The notes: a model not told the origin generated them from the sequence alone. A stretch of DNA of 64,000 nt from Volutella citrinella (GCA_034401135.1 JAWZSP010000002.1:3782001-3846000), one strand, 5' to 3'; shown: positions 21,611-32,355, counted from the stretch's first letter. A program made the numbers and translations.

Positions 21611-22322
21611 GTTGATAGGTTGGGGAGATAAAATAATTGTGTGTGCGTATGTGTAGTGTGAATGGATAGAAATGGATAGGATATGATGTGCAGCCAAGTC
21701 TTGGTCTTTTCTTGGTTGGATTGAATGCTATACTCGATTGGTCACATCAGAAGTCATGACTGCAACCTAGATATATCTCGGTACTGGAGATACAGGTGTA
21801 CGTCGAGCCTCCCACTGTTTTCTCGGTTCGGCCTCGATGGATCGCTTCACAGGGCTGTCTCCGAACGGAATGTGGTCGGGTTTCATCATGGGGCTCCGAA
21901 CGTGGGGCTGGTGCGCGTCATTCGGTGTCATTCGGTTCGGGCGGAGCCACCCCGAGCCACTCCGCTGCTGCACCCCGCAATCAGCTCTCGGGGATCGCTG
22001 CGGGATGCCACGGAGATGGGGACGCGGCAGCGCTCTCGGCCGAGGAGGCCTGCCACTGCCGTTCCGGGGAAGCTTGCTGCAGCTCGCATACGTTGCTCTT
22101 AAGTCAGACTATTTTCGCAGCTTTGCAAGACATAATCGTTCGATTTGCATCATTGTTCCAATTAAATCCCAGCCATTAGCAAGAGACCACACATATCACA
22201 TCTACCTGATTCGGCAAAGCTCATCCCACTCATCACTGAAGCCGGTGATAGCTTCTTCGCTGCTCCCCCTCCAAACATCAACCAGCCAATTACCTTGATC
22301 AATTAAACAAAGATAAGCAACA
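21611..22322. promoter_or_regulatory. Divergent promoter of PhyH 2 and the CocE/NonD hydrolase
   Basis: 712 bp between two head-to-head starts. Cluster motifs on the - strand: a perfect one at 21931-21940 (TTCGGTTCGG as read on +) and a 9/10 one at 21822-21831 (CTCGGTTCGG). A related TTCGGTGTCA precedes the perfect one at 21921. Sharing the site would couple the two genes. Confidence 0.6.
21931..21940 (-). promoter_or_regulatory. Cluster motif CCGARCCGAA, site 4
   Basis: Perfect CCGAACCGAA on the - strand, 321 bp from the PhyH 2 start and 383 bp from the hydrolase start. Confidence 0.55.
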
Positions 22323-24142
22323 ATGCCTGCTCCCCTTCAGGTAGCCTTCAAGCCCCTCGGAAAGCCCGAGGTCGGCGTCAATGGCTACGTGGAGCCAACC
22401 CCCGGCAAGACAGAGGTCCTCAAGAAGGGATCCGCGCCCTTCAACGCGAGGACGCTGGACTCTGACGTTCGCATCGACCACGATATCGAAGTCGTGGTCC
22501 GCGACGGCTGCCGGCTGTACGTCGACGTCTACCGCCCCACGACGTCAGAGAAGGTCCCCGTCATCATCTCATGGTCGCCCTATGGCAAGAAGTACTCGTC
22601 GCTGGACATGATCTTCAACGTCTGCGTCTGGTCATGCTGCCTGAAGAAGGAGGAAGTCAGCGGCCTCGAGAAGTTTGAGGGCCTGGACCCGGCGTGGTGG
22701 GTTGCGCGAGGCTACGCCATTGCCTGCGTCGACTCCCGCGGCGCCGGGAACAGTGACGGCGACACGGTGTGCATGGGCTCGCAGGAGGCCGAGGACGCGC
22801 ACGATGTCATCGAGGAACTGGCCAAGTTGTCCTGGTGCAACGGCAACGTGGGCATGGCTGGCAATTCGTACCTGGCCATCATGCAGTGGCAGGCCGCGTC
22901 GCTCAACCCCCCATCACTCAAGGCCATTGCCCCCTGGGAGGGGTGCGGCGACATCTACCGGGAGCAGTTCTGCCGCGGCGGCTGGTTCAACATGAGCAAC
23001 TTTGACCTCATCACGACTCTTGTCATCAAGGGCCAGCACGGCGTCGAGGACTTTGCTGAGATGTACCGCCGCAGCCCCCAGGCCAATGCCTACTGGAACG
23101 ACAAGCGAGCCAACATCAAGAACATCGACATCCCCTGCTTCATCACCGGTTCAGACTTGAGCCAAATACACACCATGGGTGCCGTCCGGGGCTGGATGGA
23201 GGCCAACACGGACAAGAAGTGGATCAAGTGGTCGGGCCACCAGGAGTGGTTCGAGCTGTACGGGCTGAAGGAGAGCTACGAGGAGCTCAAGGTTGGTTCG
23301 CCCCATATCTTGGGTCATTTGCCATTGGCTAACATTAAAAGGTCTTCTTTGATCGATATCTCAAGGAAGAGGACAATGACTGGGAAATGACTCCCCGGGT
23401 TCGCTGGGCGACTCTGCAGTTCAAAGACGGCGAGGTCAAGGATAACATCCAACTGCCCGACTTCCCCGTCCCCAACACCAACTACCAAACGCTGTACCTC
23501 GGACCCGAGGGCCGTCTAGTCAAAGACCCAGTGAGCGCGGCGGGCTCCACGTCATACAACTCAGAGGACAGCGCTTCACACGCGCGGTTCAGCCACGTCT
23601 TCCCCGAGCGCACGCGGCTCATCGGCCTCCCCAAGGCCGAGCTGTACATGAGCTGCGACGCGCTCGACGACCTGGTCGTCTTCGTGCAGCTGCGCAAGCT
23701 GGACAAGGCAGGCAACGAGCTGTGCCACCTGCAGTTCCCCATTGAGCGCACGCCCGTCAAGTCGCTGGACCAGATGTCCGCCAAGGAGCGCTCCTCGCTG
23801 ACGCTGCACCAGGGCTCCATGGGCATCCTGCGGGCGTCGCAGCGCAAGATTGACGCCTCGCGGTCCCTGCACCCGCAGTATCCGTTCCACCCGCACGACG
23901 AGGTCCAGAAGGTGCCGCGGGGCGAGGTCGTCAAGCTGGAGATTGGCATTTGGGCCATGGGCGTCGACTATGAGGAGGGCGAGGCCATTCAGGTCACCGT
24001 CATGGGCCAGTATCCCGGCTGGGGAGACGTGAGCGTCTTCTCCAAGCCGCGGCCTGACCACGAGAAGAACAAGGGGGATCACATTGTCCACTTTGGCGGG
24101 GAGCACGCCAGTCGCGTCATCCTGCCATTCGTCCCGCTGTAG
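22323..24142 (+). CDS. CocE/NonD-family serine hydrolase (X-Pro dipeptidyl-peptidase S15-like)
   Basis: Two exons (22323-23291, 23342-24142) give about 589 residues. The N-terminal alpha/beta-hydrolase domain has its nucleophile in GMAGNSYLA (Ser182) and the oxyanion region at SWSPYGKKY. The probable acid is Asp278 (ITGSDLSQIHT) and the base His306 (WSGHQEWFE), so the triad is complete and ordered. The C-terminal part (after about residue 340) is the X-Pro C jelly-roll domain of this family, with FPERTRLIGLPKAELYMSCD and LEIGIWAMGVDYEEGEAIQV. No signal peptide is present, so it probably acts inside the cell. Relatives cleave cocaine esters, glutaryl-cephalosporin amides or X-Pro peptides. Here it probably opens an ester or amide of the cluster's substrate (inference). 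It is transcribed divergently from PhyH 2. Confidence 0.9.
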
Positions 24143-24822
24143 GAGATTTAGAGGCTACATAGAAATAAGAAATAGACTCGGTTTCCGGAAATAACGTTTG
24201 TCGTAGTAGGTAGTACTTCAGAACTAAGCCAATCTGGCCCTAACTCGGCTGTAAACTGCCCATCATGATAGCTCATCTCAGCTAGCCCATAGGCGACCCC
24301 CATCATGACATCTTTTGTCCTTTGATCAGGTTATTTTAATCTTCTTGATCAGTTTATATAACTAGTAATCCGTTGAAAGCCACTATATAATTAAAGTTCC
24401 ACGATTAAAACTACACATCGGCGCTGTGATCGCTGAATAAATCGTCAAGAGAGCTGCACAAGCTGTCAGGCCGCCCATCCAGCTCGGGCGAATCGGATAG
24501 GAGCCGATTGACAAACATGTCCATGCCGCGCGCACCTAGTTGATTTGCCCTGGTCCATCTTAACTTTATGCAAGATCCGTTGCGATTTGACCAAGCATAT
24601 CGCCACGCACAGCGATGCGGGGTGCCGTAGGGGGCAGAAATAAGAGTCACCGGCGTGGACACGGGAATGGGCACCCGAACCGAAGCGAGCCGAAGACGAA
24701 AATAGCCCGATATATACGACAGGCCGCAATCATGACATTTTCACCCCGGTTGTGCGCCAACTTCTTTTTTTTTATTTGAATAGTATTTTCCATTCATCGG
24801 GAAATTGAGAACAACAAGGACC
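24143..24822. other. Promoter region of the second MFS gene; no gene
   Basis: About 680 bp. The left half is AT-rich and probably the hydrolase 3' end. The right half carries the densest cluster-motif array, at 24675-24694. No coding region recognised. Confidence 0.5.
24675..24694 (+). promoter_or_regulatory. Cluster motif array: four CCGAR-like half-sites in tandem (site 5)
   Basis: A perfect CCGAACCGAA (24675-24684) is followed without gap by GCGAGCCGAA (24685-24694). The result is four half-sites at exact 5-bp steps. It ends 128 bp upstream of the start of the second MFS gene. Confidence 0.6.
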
Positions 24823-26427
24823 ATGTCAAGCTCATCAAAACCCGAGGCAGTGGTGACGGCCGAGGTCGACGCGCCCAACGTCGAGCTGGGCAAGGTCGAG
24901 TCCGTCCCCTATGAGCCGCCGACCTTGGGTACATGGCAGCGACGCCTCATCATGATGTCCCTTTGCCTCACACTTTTCCTCGGCGCCCTCGACATCACCA
25001 TCATCTCGACCGCCCTGCCCACAATCGCCGCGCACCTCGAGTCGACCGCCGCCGACTACGCCTGGATCGGGAGCAGCTACACACTATCCACGACGGCGTC
25101 GGTCCCCGTGTGGGCCAAGGCGTCGGACATTTTCGGGCGGAAATCGACAATACTGGCTGCCGTCATCATCTTCATGGGCGGCAGCCTCGTCTGCGCCCTG
25201 GCGAATTCGAGTGCCGTGCTGATTGGCGGGCGTGTCGTGCAGGGGCTGGGCGGCGGCGGTAGCATGATCCTCGTCACGATCATCATCGGCGACATGTTCA
25301 GCCTGGCCGAGCGCGCAAAGTATTACGGGATGACTGGTGCCGTCTATGGCATCGCAAGTGCTGTGGGGCCCGTCCTGGGAGGCGTCTTCACCCAGGCGGC
25401 GTCGTGGAGATGGTGCTGTAAGTGGAGATTTTGGTCCAGCTTGACAGACTGCGAGAAGCTAACGCAGGCGATTTTAGTTTACATCAACCTCCCATTCGAC
25501 TTTGTCGCACTAGTCGTGCTCGTTTTCGTTCTCAAGATCAAGTCGGAAAGAGTCCCCATTCTCCAAGGGCTGCGCGACGTCGACTGGCTTGGCCTACTAC
25601 TCATTATTGGCGGCACGATCTGCTTCCTATGGGGGCTGCAGACTGCATCCGGGGGCCTGGTTCCGTGGAGCTCGGCCCAGGTAATCTGCTCAATGGTCTT
25701 TGGAATCGTCATCCTGGCGCTCTTCATGGTCTGGGAAGCCAAGTTCGCGACGCAGCCTGTCATCCCGTTCCGCATCTTCCAGAGCGCCACCAACCTCGCG
25801 TCTTTCGGCGTCACCTGCCTCCACTCCTTCATCTTCATCTCGTACGACTTCTTCCTCCCGCTCTACTTCCAGGTCGTGCTCGGGCTTCGACCCCTCATCT
25901 CGGGCGTAACACTGTTCGCCCTCATCATACCCATGTCGTCCATGACCATGGTTGGCGGCTTCATTATCCGCAAGAGCGGCACCTACATCCCCGTCATCTT
26001 CGCTGGCGCTGCACTAATGACACTTGGCACCGGTCTCTTCATCAGCCACGAGATGCAGGCCAACTGGCCGAAGCTCATCCTCTTTCAGATTATCGCAGGC
26101 CTCGGAACGGGGCTGCTGTTTCAGAGCCCGATGCTGGCGCTGCAGAGTCATACAAAGCAGGACGACCTTGCTTCAGCTATGTCCGCACTCAGCTTCATTC
26201 GTAGCCTGTTCACGTCCGTTTCCATTGTCGTGGGAACGGTCCTCATCCACAAGTCGGTGGGCAGTGGTGAAGCGATGGTGGGTCATGGCGGAGGCGAAAC
26301 GAGCATGGAGTCGAAGAAGGAATACATGAGTGGGCTGCGGATGATGTGGATTTTCTACACCTGCCTCGCGGGCGCCATGTGCCTGGTGGCATTCTGGATC
26401 AAGCCGAAGGCGTTGAGTAAAAAGTGA
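24823..26427 (+). CDS. MFS drug:H+ antiporter, 14-TM DHA2-like
   Basis: Two exons (24823-25417, 25478-26427) give about 514 residues. The start is MSSSSKPEAVV. The fold begins with SLCLTLFLGALDITIISTAL (motif typical of the DHA2 group), then WIGSSYTLSTTASVPVWAKASD and GRKSTIL (motif A), GGRVVQGLGGGG (motif B) and GAVYGIASAVGPVLGGVF (motif C, the antiporter signature). This family exports drugs and fungal metabolites through the plasma membrane in exchange for protons. The 60-bp intron has no stop and is a multiple of three, so an unspliced transcript would simply add 20 residues (CKWRFWSSLT and on) in the middle of the first half. Removing it restores RWCFYINLPFDF, the family motif. It has the strongest cluster-motif array upstream. 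Confidence 0.9.
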   Translation: MSSSSKPEAVVTAEVDAPNVELGKVESVPYEPPTLGTWQRRLIMMSLCLTLFLGALDITIISTALPTIAAHLESTAADYAWIGSSYTLSTTASVPVWAKASDIFGRKSTILAAVIIFMGGSLVCALANSSAVLIGGRVVQGLGGGGSMILVTIIIGDMFSLAERAKYYGMTGAVYGIASAVGPVLGGVFTQAASWRWCCKWRFWSSLTDCEKLTQAILVYINLPFDFVALVVLVFVLKIKSERVPILQGLRDVDWLGLLLIIGGTICFLWGLQTASGGLVPWSSAQVICSMVFGIVILALFMVWEAKFATQPVIPFRIFQSATNLASFGVTCLHSFIFISYDFFLPLYFQVVLGLRPLISGVTLFALIIPMSSMTMVGGFIIRKSGTYIPVIFAGAALMTLGTGLFISHEMQANWPKLILFQIIAGLGTGLLFQSPMLALQSHTKQDDLASAMSALSFIRSLFTSVSIVVGTVLIHKSVGSGEAMVGHGGGETSMESKKEYMSGLRMMWIFYTCLAGAMCLVAFWIKPKALSKK

Positions 26428-26502
26428 TATATTCGATTGGAAACAGGTTGTGGGAGTGTGCTGCAGCCATAGACATTACTAGATATTAAGAAAAGACCAC
26501 AG

Positions 26503-27381
26503 TTAGTTGCTGATGGGCTTGGTCGCGGATATGCTAATGTAACGCCAATGGGCCTGCCCTCGGTATGCCTGAACTCCAGCCACGGTGTTGATGAAGTGAC
26601 GCTCCAGTCCGAAAAGGCTGATGAAGATGAATGGTATATATCCAATCAAATAAAAGATCCGAATCATGGGCATGACCTTCTTGGAGTAGTCGCGCACCAC
26701 CACGTCCGTGAACCCAGCCCCCTCCAACAGCTCCTTGAAGACACCCGGATGCGACATGTCATTCATTGGCATCGCAGAAAACTCGTTTATGCTGCGTAAA
26801 GACGACGCCAGGTTCTTGGGCGTCTGGTCCATCTGCTGGTGGTCGTACTCGAACATGGCGATGCGGCCGCCCGGGCGCAGCAGCCGGTAGAAGCCCTTCA
26901 GCACGCCTTCCGGGTCCGTCGCATGAACGAACGTCTCGAATGTGTACACTCCGTCGAAGGAGCCATCTTCAAAGCTTTCCAGGTGGTGGTAGTCCATCTT
27001 GCTCGTCGTGACCTTTCCGCCGAGCCCCGCGCGCGCAATGTTTCGATTTGCCTTTTCTAGATGATGCTCGACAATGTCAATGGCCTTGACCTCGAAGCCG
27101 AACTTGCCCGCAAGGTGGACTGCGACATTGCCGACTCCGCAGCCTGCATCTAGCAGACGGGAGCCGTTGGGCAGGTTGAGAGCAGCAGCGAGCTGGTCCT
27201 CCATGCGCCGGAGCGCCCGGTCAAACGGGAATGGCCAGTAGGTGTCATTCTCGTAGTAGCCAAAGTGCCTGGTGCCGCCAAGGAAGAACCGGTAGCCAGC
27301 TCGCGATTCGAGCGAGTGGTAGTAGGATTGTAGCTGAGGGTTCTCATTGATGACTGGCTGTGTTTCGGTACGTGACGCCAT
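26503..27381 (-). CDS. SAM-dependent methyltransferase, sterol 24-C-methyltransferase-like
   Basis: Single exon, about 292 residues, starting MASRTETQPV (an in-frame ATG six codons earlier is also possible). SAM-binding motif I is clear (LLDAGCGVGNVAVHLA), followed by the acidic post-I site (VKAIDIVEHHLEKA) and FDGVYTFETFVHATDPEGVL. The N-terminal block (SYYHSLESRAGYRFFLGGTRHFGYYENDTYWPF, positions about 24-56) resembles the start of erg6-type and other fungal small-molecule methyltransferases. The tail (VMPMIRIFYLIGYIPFIFISLFG, near residue 240) is hydrophobic and may sit at a membrane. It is convergent with the second MFS gene, only 75 bp away. Its own promoter has no cluster motif, so membership of the regulon is uncertain. 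Confidence 0.85.
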   Translation of the reverse strand: MASRTETQPVINENPQLQSYYHSLESRAGYRFFLGGTRHFGYYENDTYWPFPFDRALRRMEDQLAAALNLPNGSRLLDAGCGVGNVAVHLAGKFGFEVKAIDIVEHHLEKANRNIARAGLGGKVTTSKMDYHHLESFEDGSFDGVYTFETFVHATDPEGVLKGFYRLLRPGGRIAMFEYDHQQMDQTPKNLASSLRSINEFSAMPMNDMSHPGVFKELLEGAGFTDVVVRDYSKKVMPMIRIFYLIGYIPFIFISLFGLERHFINTVAGVQAYRGQAHWRYISISATKPISN

Positions 27382-28887
27382 TGTGAAGTGAGCGAGCAAC
27401 CGATTAGTCCCGGAAGCTTCGGATGAAGCCGCGCGTCACGAGCGAGGAGATCTCAACGACGACAAAGATGCGAAGCAATTATAAAGGTATAGAGGAGGAG
27501 GGCTAATATTTAGCTGTCCAAACCTGTGTTGGTTTGGCAAGTGAAAGAGTGAAGCAGCAAGACACCGAGGGCCTGCTTATGGAAAGTCAAGGGATCTTGG
27601 TTTCGGTCTTACAGGGATGTGACATCCATAAAACACCAGTGATGGTGGAGATGTCCATAAATCGTCGCGCGATGCAATGAACAAAAAGGCAATATCGTGG
27701 ACAAAGGCGGTTCAGGAAGAGGGGACTCAGGACCTGACGCCAAGAAAAGACCCGAGGCTCAATCACAGTCGAGTCGTCAACGAAACGCAATGTCGAAATC
27801 CGGAAGCACTAGGCCGTTTGTGTGTCGTCATTGCCCAGATCGTAAGCGAGCGCAAACGCGCGTTCGTACCCACGTTGCGGGGGAAGATGAATCGGAGATG
27901 CGGAGGGGGCATTTAGACCTTGCTAGGGAAGTCATTCACATGTTTACAACGCGACAAGCCTCAAGGGCATGGCAAAGTTGGTCGCGATTCTGTTCGCCAA
28001 GTGCCGGATCAACAATTGTTCGTGCAGCACCAGTCCGCAGCAAATAAGTCCCAGCTAAACCGGCATCGCCGACAGAATTCCTGGTCGACATGGCATCCCT
28101 TGTTGCATCATTGTCCGCGCCGCTTCCTTGACGTAGTCTACCTGGTAGGGGCACCATCTCGAATGAGTCTGGCCAATGGTGCGGGCGGAAGGATGAATAA
28201 AGTTCAAATTGCCTTGGGCTGTCGCGTTTTGTTTGCCTCTCTCAGCCCGGGCATTCGCATGATGAGGCGTGACGCTAGTGTGATGGATGCCACACGGACG
28301 CCGATGCGTGTTTCACCCCAGAGTGGCGGAATGCTGCACGACCGTTGGATTGGCGAAAAGCAAGTACACCCAGCGGATCAACCCAGATTCGGCGGCAAGT
28401 CGGTGAATCCCTCCATGTCTATGTACAGCGCATGTAGCCGCTGGATGTTGGGGCAGGGCATCGGCAAACACTCGTCACCATCTCCGTGGTTACATCGCTC
28501 ACACCTAAACCTGTAATGGCAAGGGCCAGGGTCTGCACAATGATCAACTGACACGTATAAAATCCGCGCTGATTCGACTTATGCGTTAATGAGCTGCGAA
28601 TGCAAGGGCAGGCAAGGCGAGGGTCGTCATTCATATCCTTGGCAGGCGCATCAGGGCGTGGCTTCCCATAGGCCTGCTTTGGAATTAATTCGCATGAAAC
28701 ATGGGCTCACCAAACAAACACAGACATGGTTCATGTCTGATAAGTTGATCTACCTATACCTAAGAACCCTTGATACCTTGGAACCCTTGCCGGCACGCTT
28801 CCTCGAGACTGCATACATACATAGCACCTCTGGCAGAAAAACGCAGTGCACCATCGCATTCCATCATCCTCTCGCAACTCGACCATC
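27382..28887. other. Intergenic region without a recognisable gene
   Basis: About 1.5 kb between the starts of two divergently transcribed genes, the methyltransferase and the FAD-linked oxidase. Frames are short and of arbitrary composition. No cluster motif and no RNA gene seen. Confidence 0.45.
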
Positions 28888-30423
28888 ATGGGAAACAAGC
28901 AGAGCTCGCCGCTCGATTCTTGCCTGAAAGCAGTCTGCGGCAATCGCTTAAACTGCATCGCCCTGCCCAAAGACCCACTGTATCAGATCAGTTGGGTGCA
29001 GCCTTACAACCTCGACGTCCCCGTAACACCCGCTGCCGTTATCCGACCCGACAATGCAAACGATGTGGCAGGAGTAGTAAAGTGCGCGAAAGAGCATGGG
29101 CTCCATGTCCAGGCTCGGTCGGGAGGACATTCATATGGGTGCGCAATCTCGCCATCGGCTGCGAATACTATATGTGGCTAACGTGCTTAGAAATCTGGGG
29201 TTGGGTGGTGAGGACGGCGTCATTGTCGTCGACTTGGTAAAGATGGACAGCTTCAGCATGGACACCAAGACCTGGAATGCCAAGATCGGCTCAGGGATGC
29301 AGCTGGGGAAACTGGACGAGCACCTACACAAAAACGGAGGCCGAGCGATGGCCCACGGGACTTGTCCTGGTGTTGGCATCGGTGGACATGCCACAGTGGT
29401 TTGTGCCATGGTGCTTGATGAATCTCAACGGTTGCTGATCAGATGCAGGGCGGCCTGGGCCCGATGTCTCGGATGTGGGGAAATGCTCTCGACCACATCA
29501 TCGAAGTGGAAGTCGTTACAGCTGATGGCAAGATCCAGCGCGCCAGCGAGAAGGAAAACTCGGACCTGTTCTGGGCAATCAGAGGAGCGGGCGCCAGTTT
29601 CGGCATCGTGACCGAGTTCGTCGCGAAAACTCACCCAGAACCCGGCAAAGTCGTCGAATACAGCTACAGCCTGCACTTCGGGTCTCAGAAGGACATGGCT
29701 AATGTCTACCGAGGCTGGCAGAAGCTGATTTCCGACCCCAAGATGGATCGCCGCTTTTCGTCCATCTTTATTGCGCAGCCCCTCGGTGCTCTTATCACCG
29801 GCACCTTCTACGGCACCGATGACGAGTTCAAGGCCTCTGGCATCCTTGAAAAAATGCCTGGATCCAAGCCAGGCCTCAAGGATGGCGCGCTGCTCACCGA
29901 CTGGCTCGGTTCGCTGGCGCACCAGGCTGAGGTGGAAGGCCTGGCACTCAGCAATCTCGCAACGGCTTTTTACAGCAAGTCGCTGGCCTTTCGAGAGGAT
30001 GAGCTGCTAGGCGATAAGGCTATTGATGATCTGTTCCAGTACGTTAACGACGCGGATCGCGGCACAATTATATGGGCGTTGTTGTTCAATTCCGAGGGCG
30101 GCGCTGTGGCAGACACACCCGCCGACGCGACGGCATACCCTCACCGGGACAAGATCATGATGTACCAATCCTATGTGGTTGGCATACCCAAGGTCTCCAA
30201 GCAGACAAGAGAATTTGTCAATGGAGTTCATTCGCGAATCCAGCAAGGCGCCCCAACCGCCAAGACGACATATGCCGGCTACATCGACACTGCGCTCAAC
30301 GGCACCGCTGCCCAGGAGTTTTACTGGGGGGAGAACCTGCCGCGTCTAAGGGAGGTCAAGCGCAAGTGGGATCCCAATAACCTCTTTCGCAATACTCAGA
30401 GCGTGGAGCCTGCTGATGGATGA
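28888..30423 (+). CDS. FAD-linked oxidase, berberine-bridge-enzyme / glucooligosaccharide-oxidase type
   Basis: Three exons (28888-29138, 29191-29395, 29443-30423) give about 478 residues starting MGNKQSSPLDSC. The FAD_binding_4 domain contains the histidine that carries covalent FAD (QARSGGHSYG). It also has the second attachment-type cysteine in HGTCPGVGIGGHAT, both as in bicovalent BBE-like oxidases. GGLGPMSRMWGNALDHI follows the second intron. The C-terminal BBE segment ends GENLPRLREVKRKWDPNNLF. Typical lengths are 470-500 residues, so it is complete. Most relatives are secreted, but no signal peptide is visible here, which suggests an intracellular role or a missed upstream exon. The family oxidises alcohols, sugars or ring carbons with O2. 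It is followed convergently by an SDR gene. Confidence 0.88.
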
Positions 30424-30824
30424 GCGCTCACTCTATGCTGCGCGCATTTAACTGCCTCCAGCGTCATGCTCTGCTGGTGTCAGTGAAGCTGCGACGGCCC
30501 TTTATTGTAATGATGCCACACATGCCAAAGCACTCTGAGCCTTTCATAGTCTTTTTTTCGTTTTGCCATTCGCTCAAGGATCACCAATGTATATTTTCAA
30601 AGTGTTGCTCTCCGGTTCACTGGACCAGCTATGCAAAGTTCATACCAGTCAATTCATTATACATAGGAGTTCTAACGCTCTACCAATTCCTGCAATACCT
30701 GCACTGCTAGTGCGCATACGATAGTCTAATTATACTCCAGCTCTATAAAATATGAAGACGTTGCACGATCCATCCAGCATCCTGCTCAATCGCCCCCAGC
30801 CCTTTAGGCCCTTAGACCATCTCA
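30424..30824. other. Convergent 3' region; no gene
   Basis: 400 bp between the 3' ends of the FAD oxidase and the SDR. AT-rich with T-runs; presumably two 3' UTRs and polyadenylation signals. Confidence 0.5.
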
Positions 30825-31888
30825 TCAAACCTTTGAGTAGACACCCGGCTGGATCTTGTTGAGGATGTCAACCAGTTCGTCAAAAAAGGCCTTCTGAACT
30901 TTTTGGCCCCACTCGTTTGTGACGTGGCATGCAGGACTGTAATCAATAAAAGTTAGACAAAGGCGATACTCGGGTTTCGAGGGCGGACTTACGTCTGGAC
31001 GTGGCAGTTGTTGAGATACTGCCCGTTGCTCTCCGGACCTGCGAGCAGGCCATCAACCAGGGTTCGACTACCCTCCTCTGTGGTGCGAGCCATGACTCTC
31101 TCAAACGTCTCGAAGCCAGCAGCATCTCGGTTCTCCTTGGCGAGGCCCGAGTGGCAGAAGCTCGGGTTAGGCGTGTTGATGATGACAGGGTCGTTGATGC
31201 CGGTCTTTTCTCTCTCGGCAAACTCCCTGACGACGTAGAGAACCAGCAGCTTGCTCAGCGGGTATCTTCCATCCATGTCAGCTCGCTGGGGGTCGTTGAG
31301 ACGCTCGAAAATACCCTCGCTCCCGGGCTGCAGCTCCGCAAGCGGGGCCGAGTAGTGCAGCGCGCTGTTGGGAATCGCGAAGCGGCAGAGGTTGCCGGTC
31401 TGCTTGCCGGAGCTGCGCATCTTGGGCAGCAGCAGGACGTAGAGCAGAAACGTTCCGATGACATTGACGCCGATCGTCTCCTCATAGTCCTGTTTCATCC
31501 GAAAGTCCTTTGCCCAGAGGCCTGCGTTTGCCAGCACGCCATCGATGCGAGGTAGGCTGGACACGCGGCTGGCAAAGACCTTGATGGAGTCGTAGCTGTT
31601 CATGTCGAGCTCCCATACTTCAATCGAGGTCTTTGGCTTGTCTGACGACTTGAGGAGCTCGGCGCGTGCGGCTTTGCCCTTGGACACGTTGCGGACGGCC
31701 ATGATGAGCTTGCCGACGCCGAGACGGATCAGGTGTTGGCTAGCCTCGAAGCCGAGGCCGGTATTTGAGCCCGTTACGATGACGATGTGGTCTGACAGGT
31801 CGGTCTTGGTGGAGGGAACTGGCACGGTGACAAAGAACTTGCCGTAGATGACGGAGCCGGCGCCGCGGATTGCTGTGAGGGTTGACAT
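30825..31888 (-). CDS. Short-chain dehydrogenase/reductase, retinol-dehydrogenase-like
   Basis: Two exons (31888-30993, 30936-30825) give about 335 residues from MSTLTAIRG. The NAD(P)-binding TGSNTGLGFEASQHLIRLG motif lies near residue 45. The NAG motif follows (DGVLANAGLW), then the catalytic YPLSK (DMDGRYPLSKLLVLYV, about residue 225). These are the features of a classical SDR. The last exon (CHVTNEWGQKVQKAFFDELV and on) is needed to complete the C-terminus, and the 56-bp intron joins it in frame. Such enzymes interconvert hydroxyl and carbonyl groups. It is divergent from a second Zn2Cys6 gene, across a promoter with a 10-bp tandem repeat in the SDR leader. Confidence 0.88.
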
Positions 31889-32355
31889 GATGGCTGTGAG
31901 GGGAGTAGTGGAGACTTGTTTTAGTGAGAAGCTGAGTTTTGATGAGTGTTGGTGAGTGTTGGTGAGTGTTGGTGTGTGTTGGTGTGTGTTGGTGTGTGTT
32001 GATAGATTGAGATGCTGATCGACTGAGAAAAGGTCGCAGATGGCACGCATTTATACTCATTGGCATTCCATCCTCATCGTCTCTCACTTACACGGCTTTA
32101 TTATCTCCATTTGTGGCGTCGCCCATCGCCGCATTGGGCCCCTGTGGCGCCACCATATCGAGGAACGCACCAGCCACGTTGAAGCCGATCCGCGCGGAGA
32201 TATTATCCCCGCGCTCTCCAATTCCGACATCCCACCACAATCATCTCCGCCCCGCAGCGGGCTACAGGGTAAAGCTGGGAATTAATTCCAACGGTCTTCG
32301 CAACACCTTCAAAGTCCGTCCGCACATCTACCTGTCATCTTGAATCAGCATTGAC
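31889..32355. promoter_or_regulatory. Divergent promoter of the SDR and the second Zn2Cys6 gene
   Basis: 467 bp between two start codons. Includes a 60-bp tandem repeat close to the SDR start. No CCGARCCGAA motif was found here. Confidence 0.5.
31941..32000. repeat. Six-unit 10-bp tandem repeat in the SDR leader
   Basis: Six consecutive 10-mers: GATGAGTGTT, GGTGAGTGTT twice, then GGTGTGTGTT three times. On the SDR coding strand it is CA-rich (AACACACACC). It lies 53-112 bp upstream of the SDR start codon, so probably in the 5' UTR or core promoter. Confidence 0.85.

Noticed and set aside
20510..21631. 373-codon open frame antisense to PhyH 2
   Set aside because: It crosses the introns of the sense gene and has no motif.
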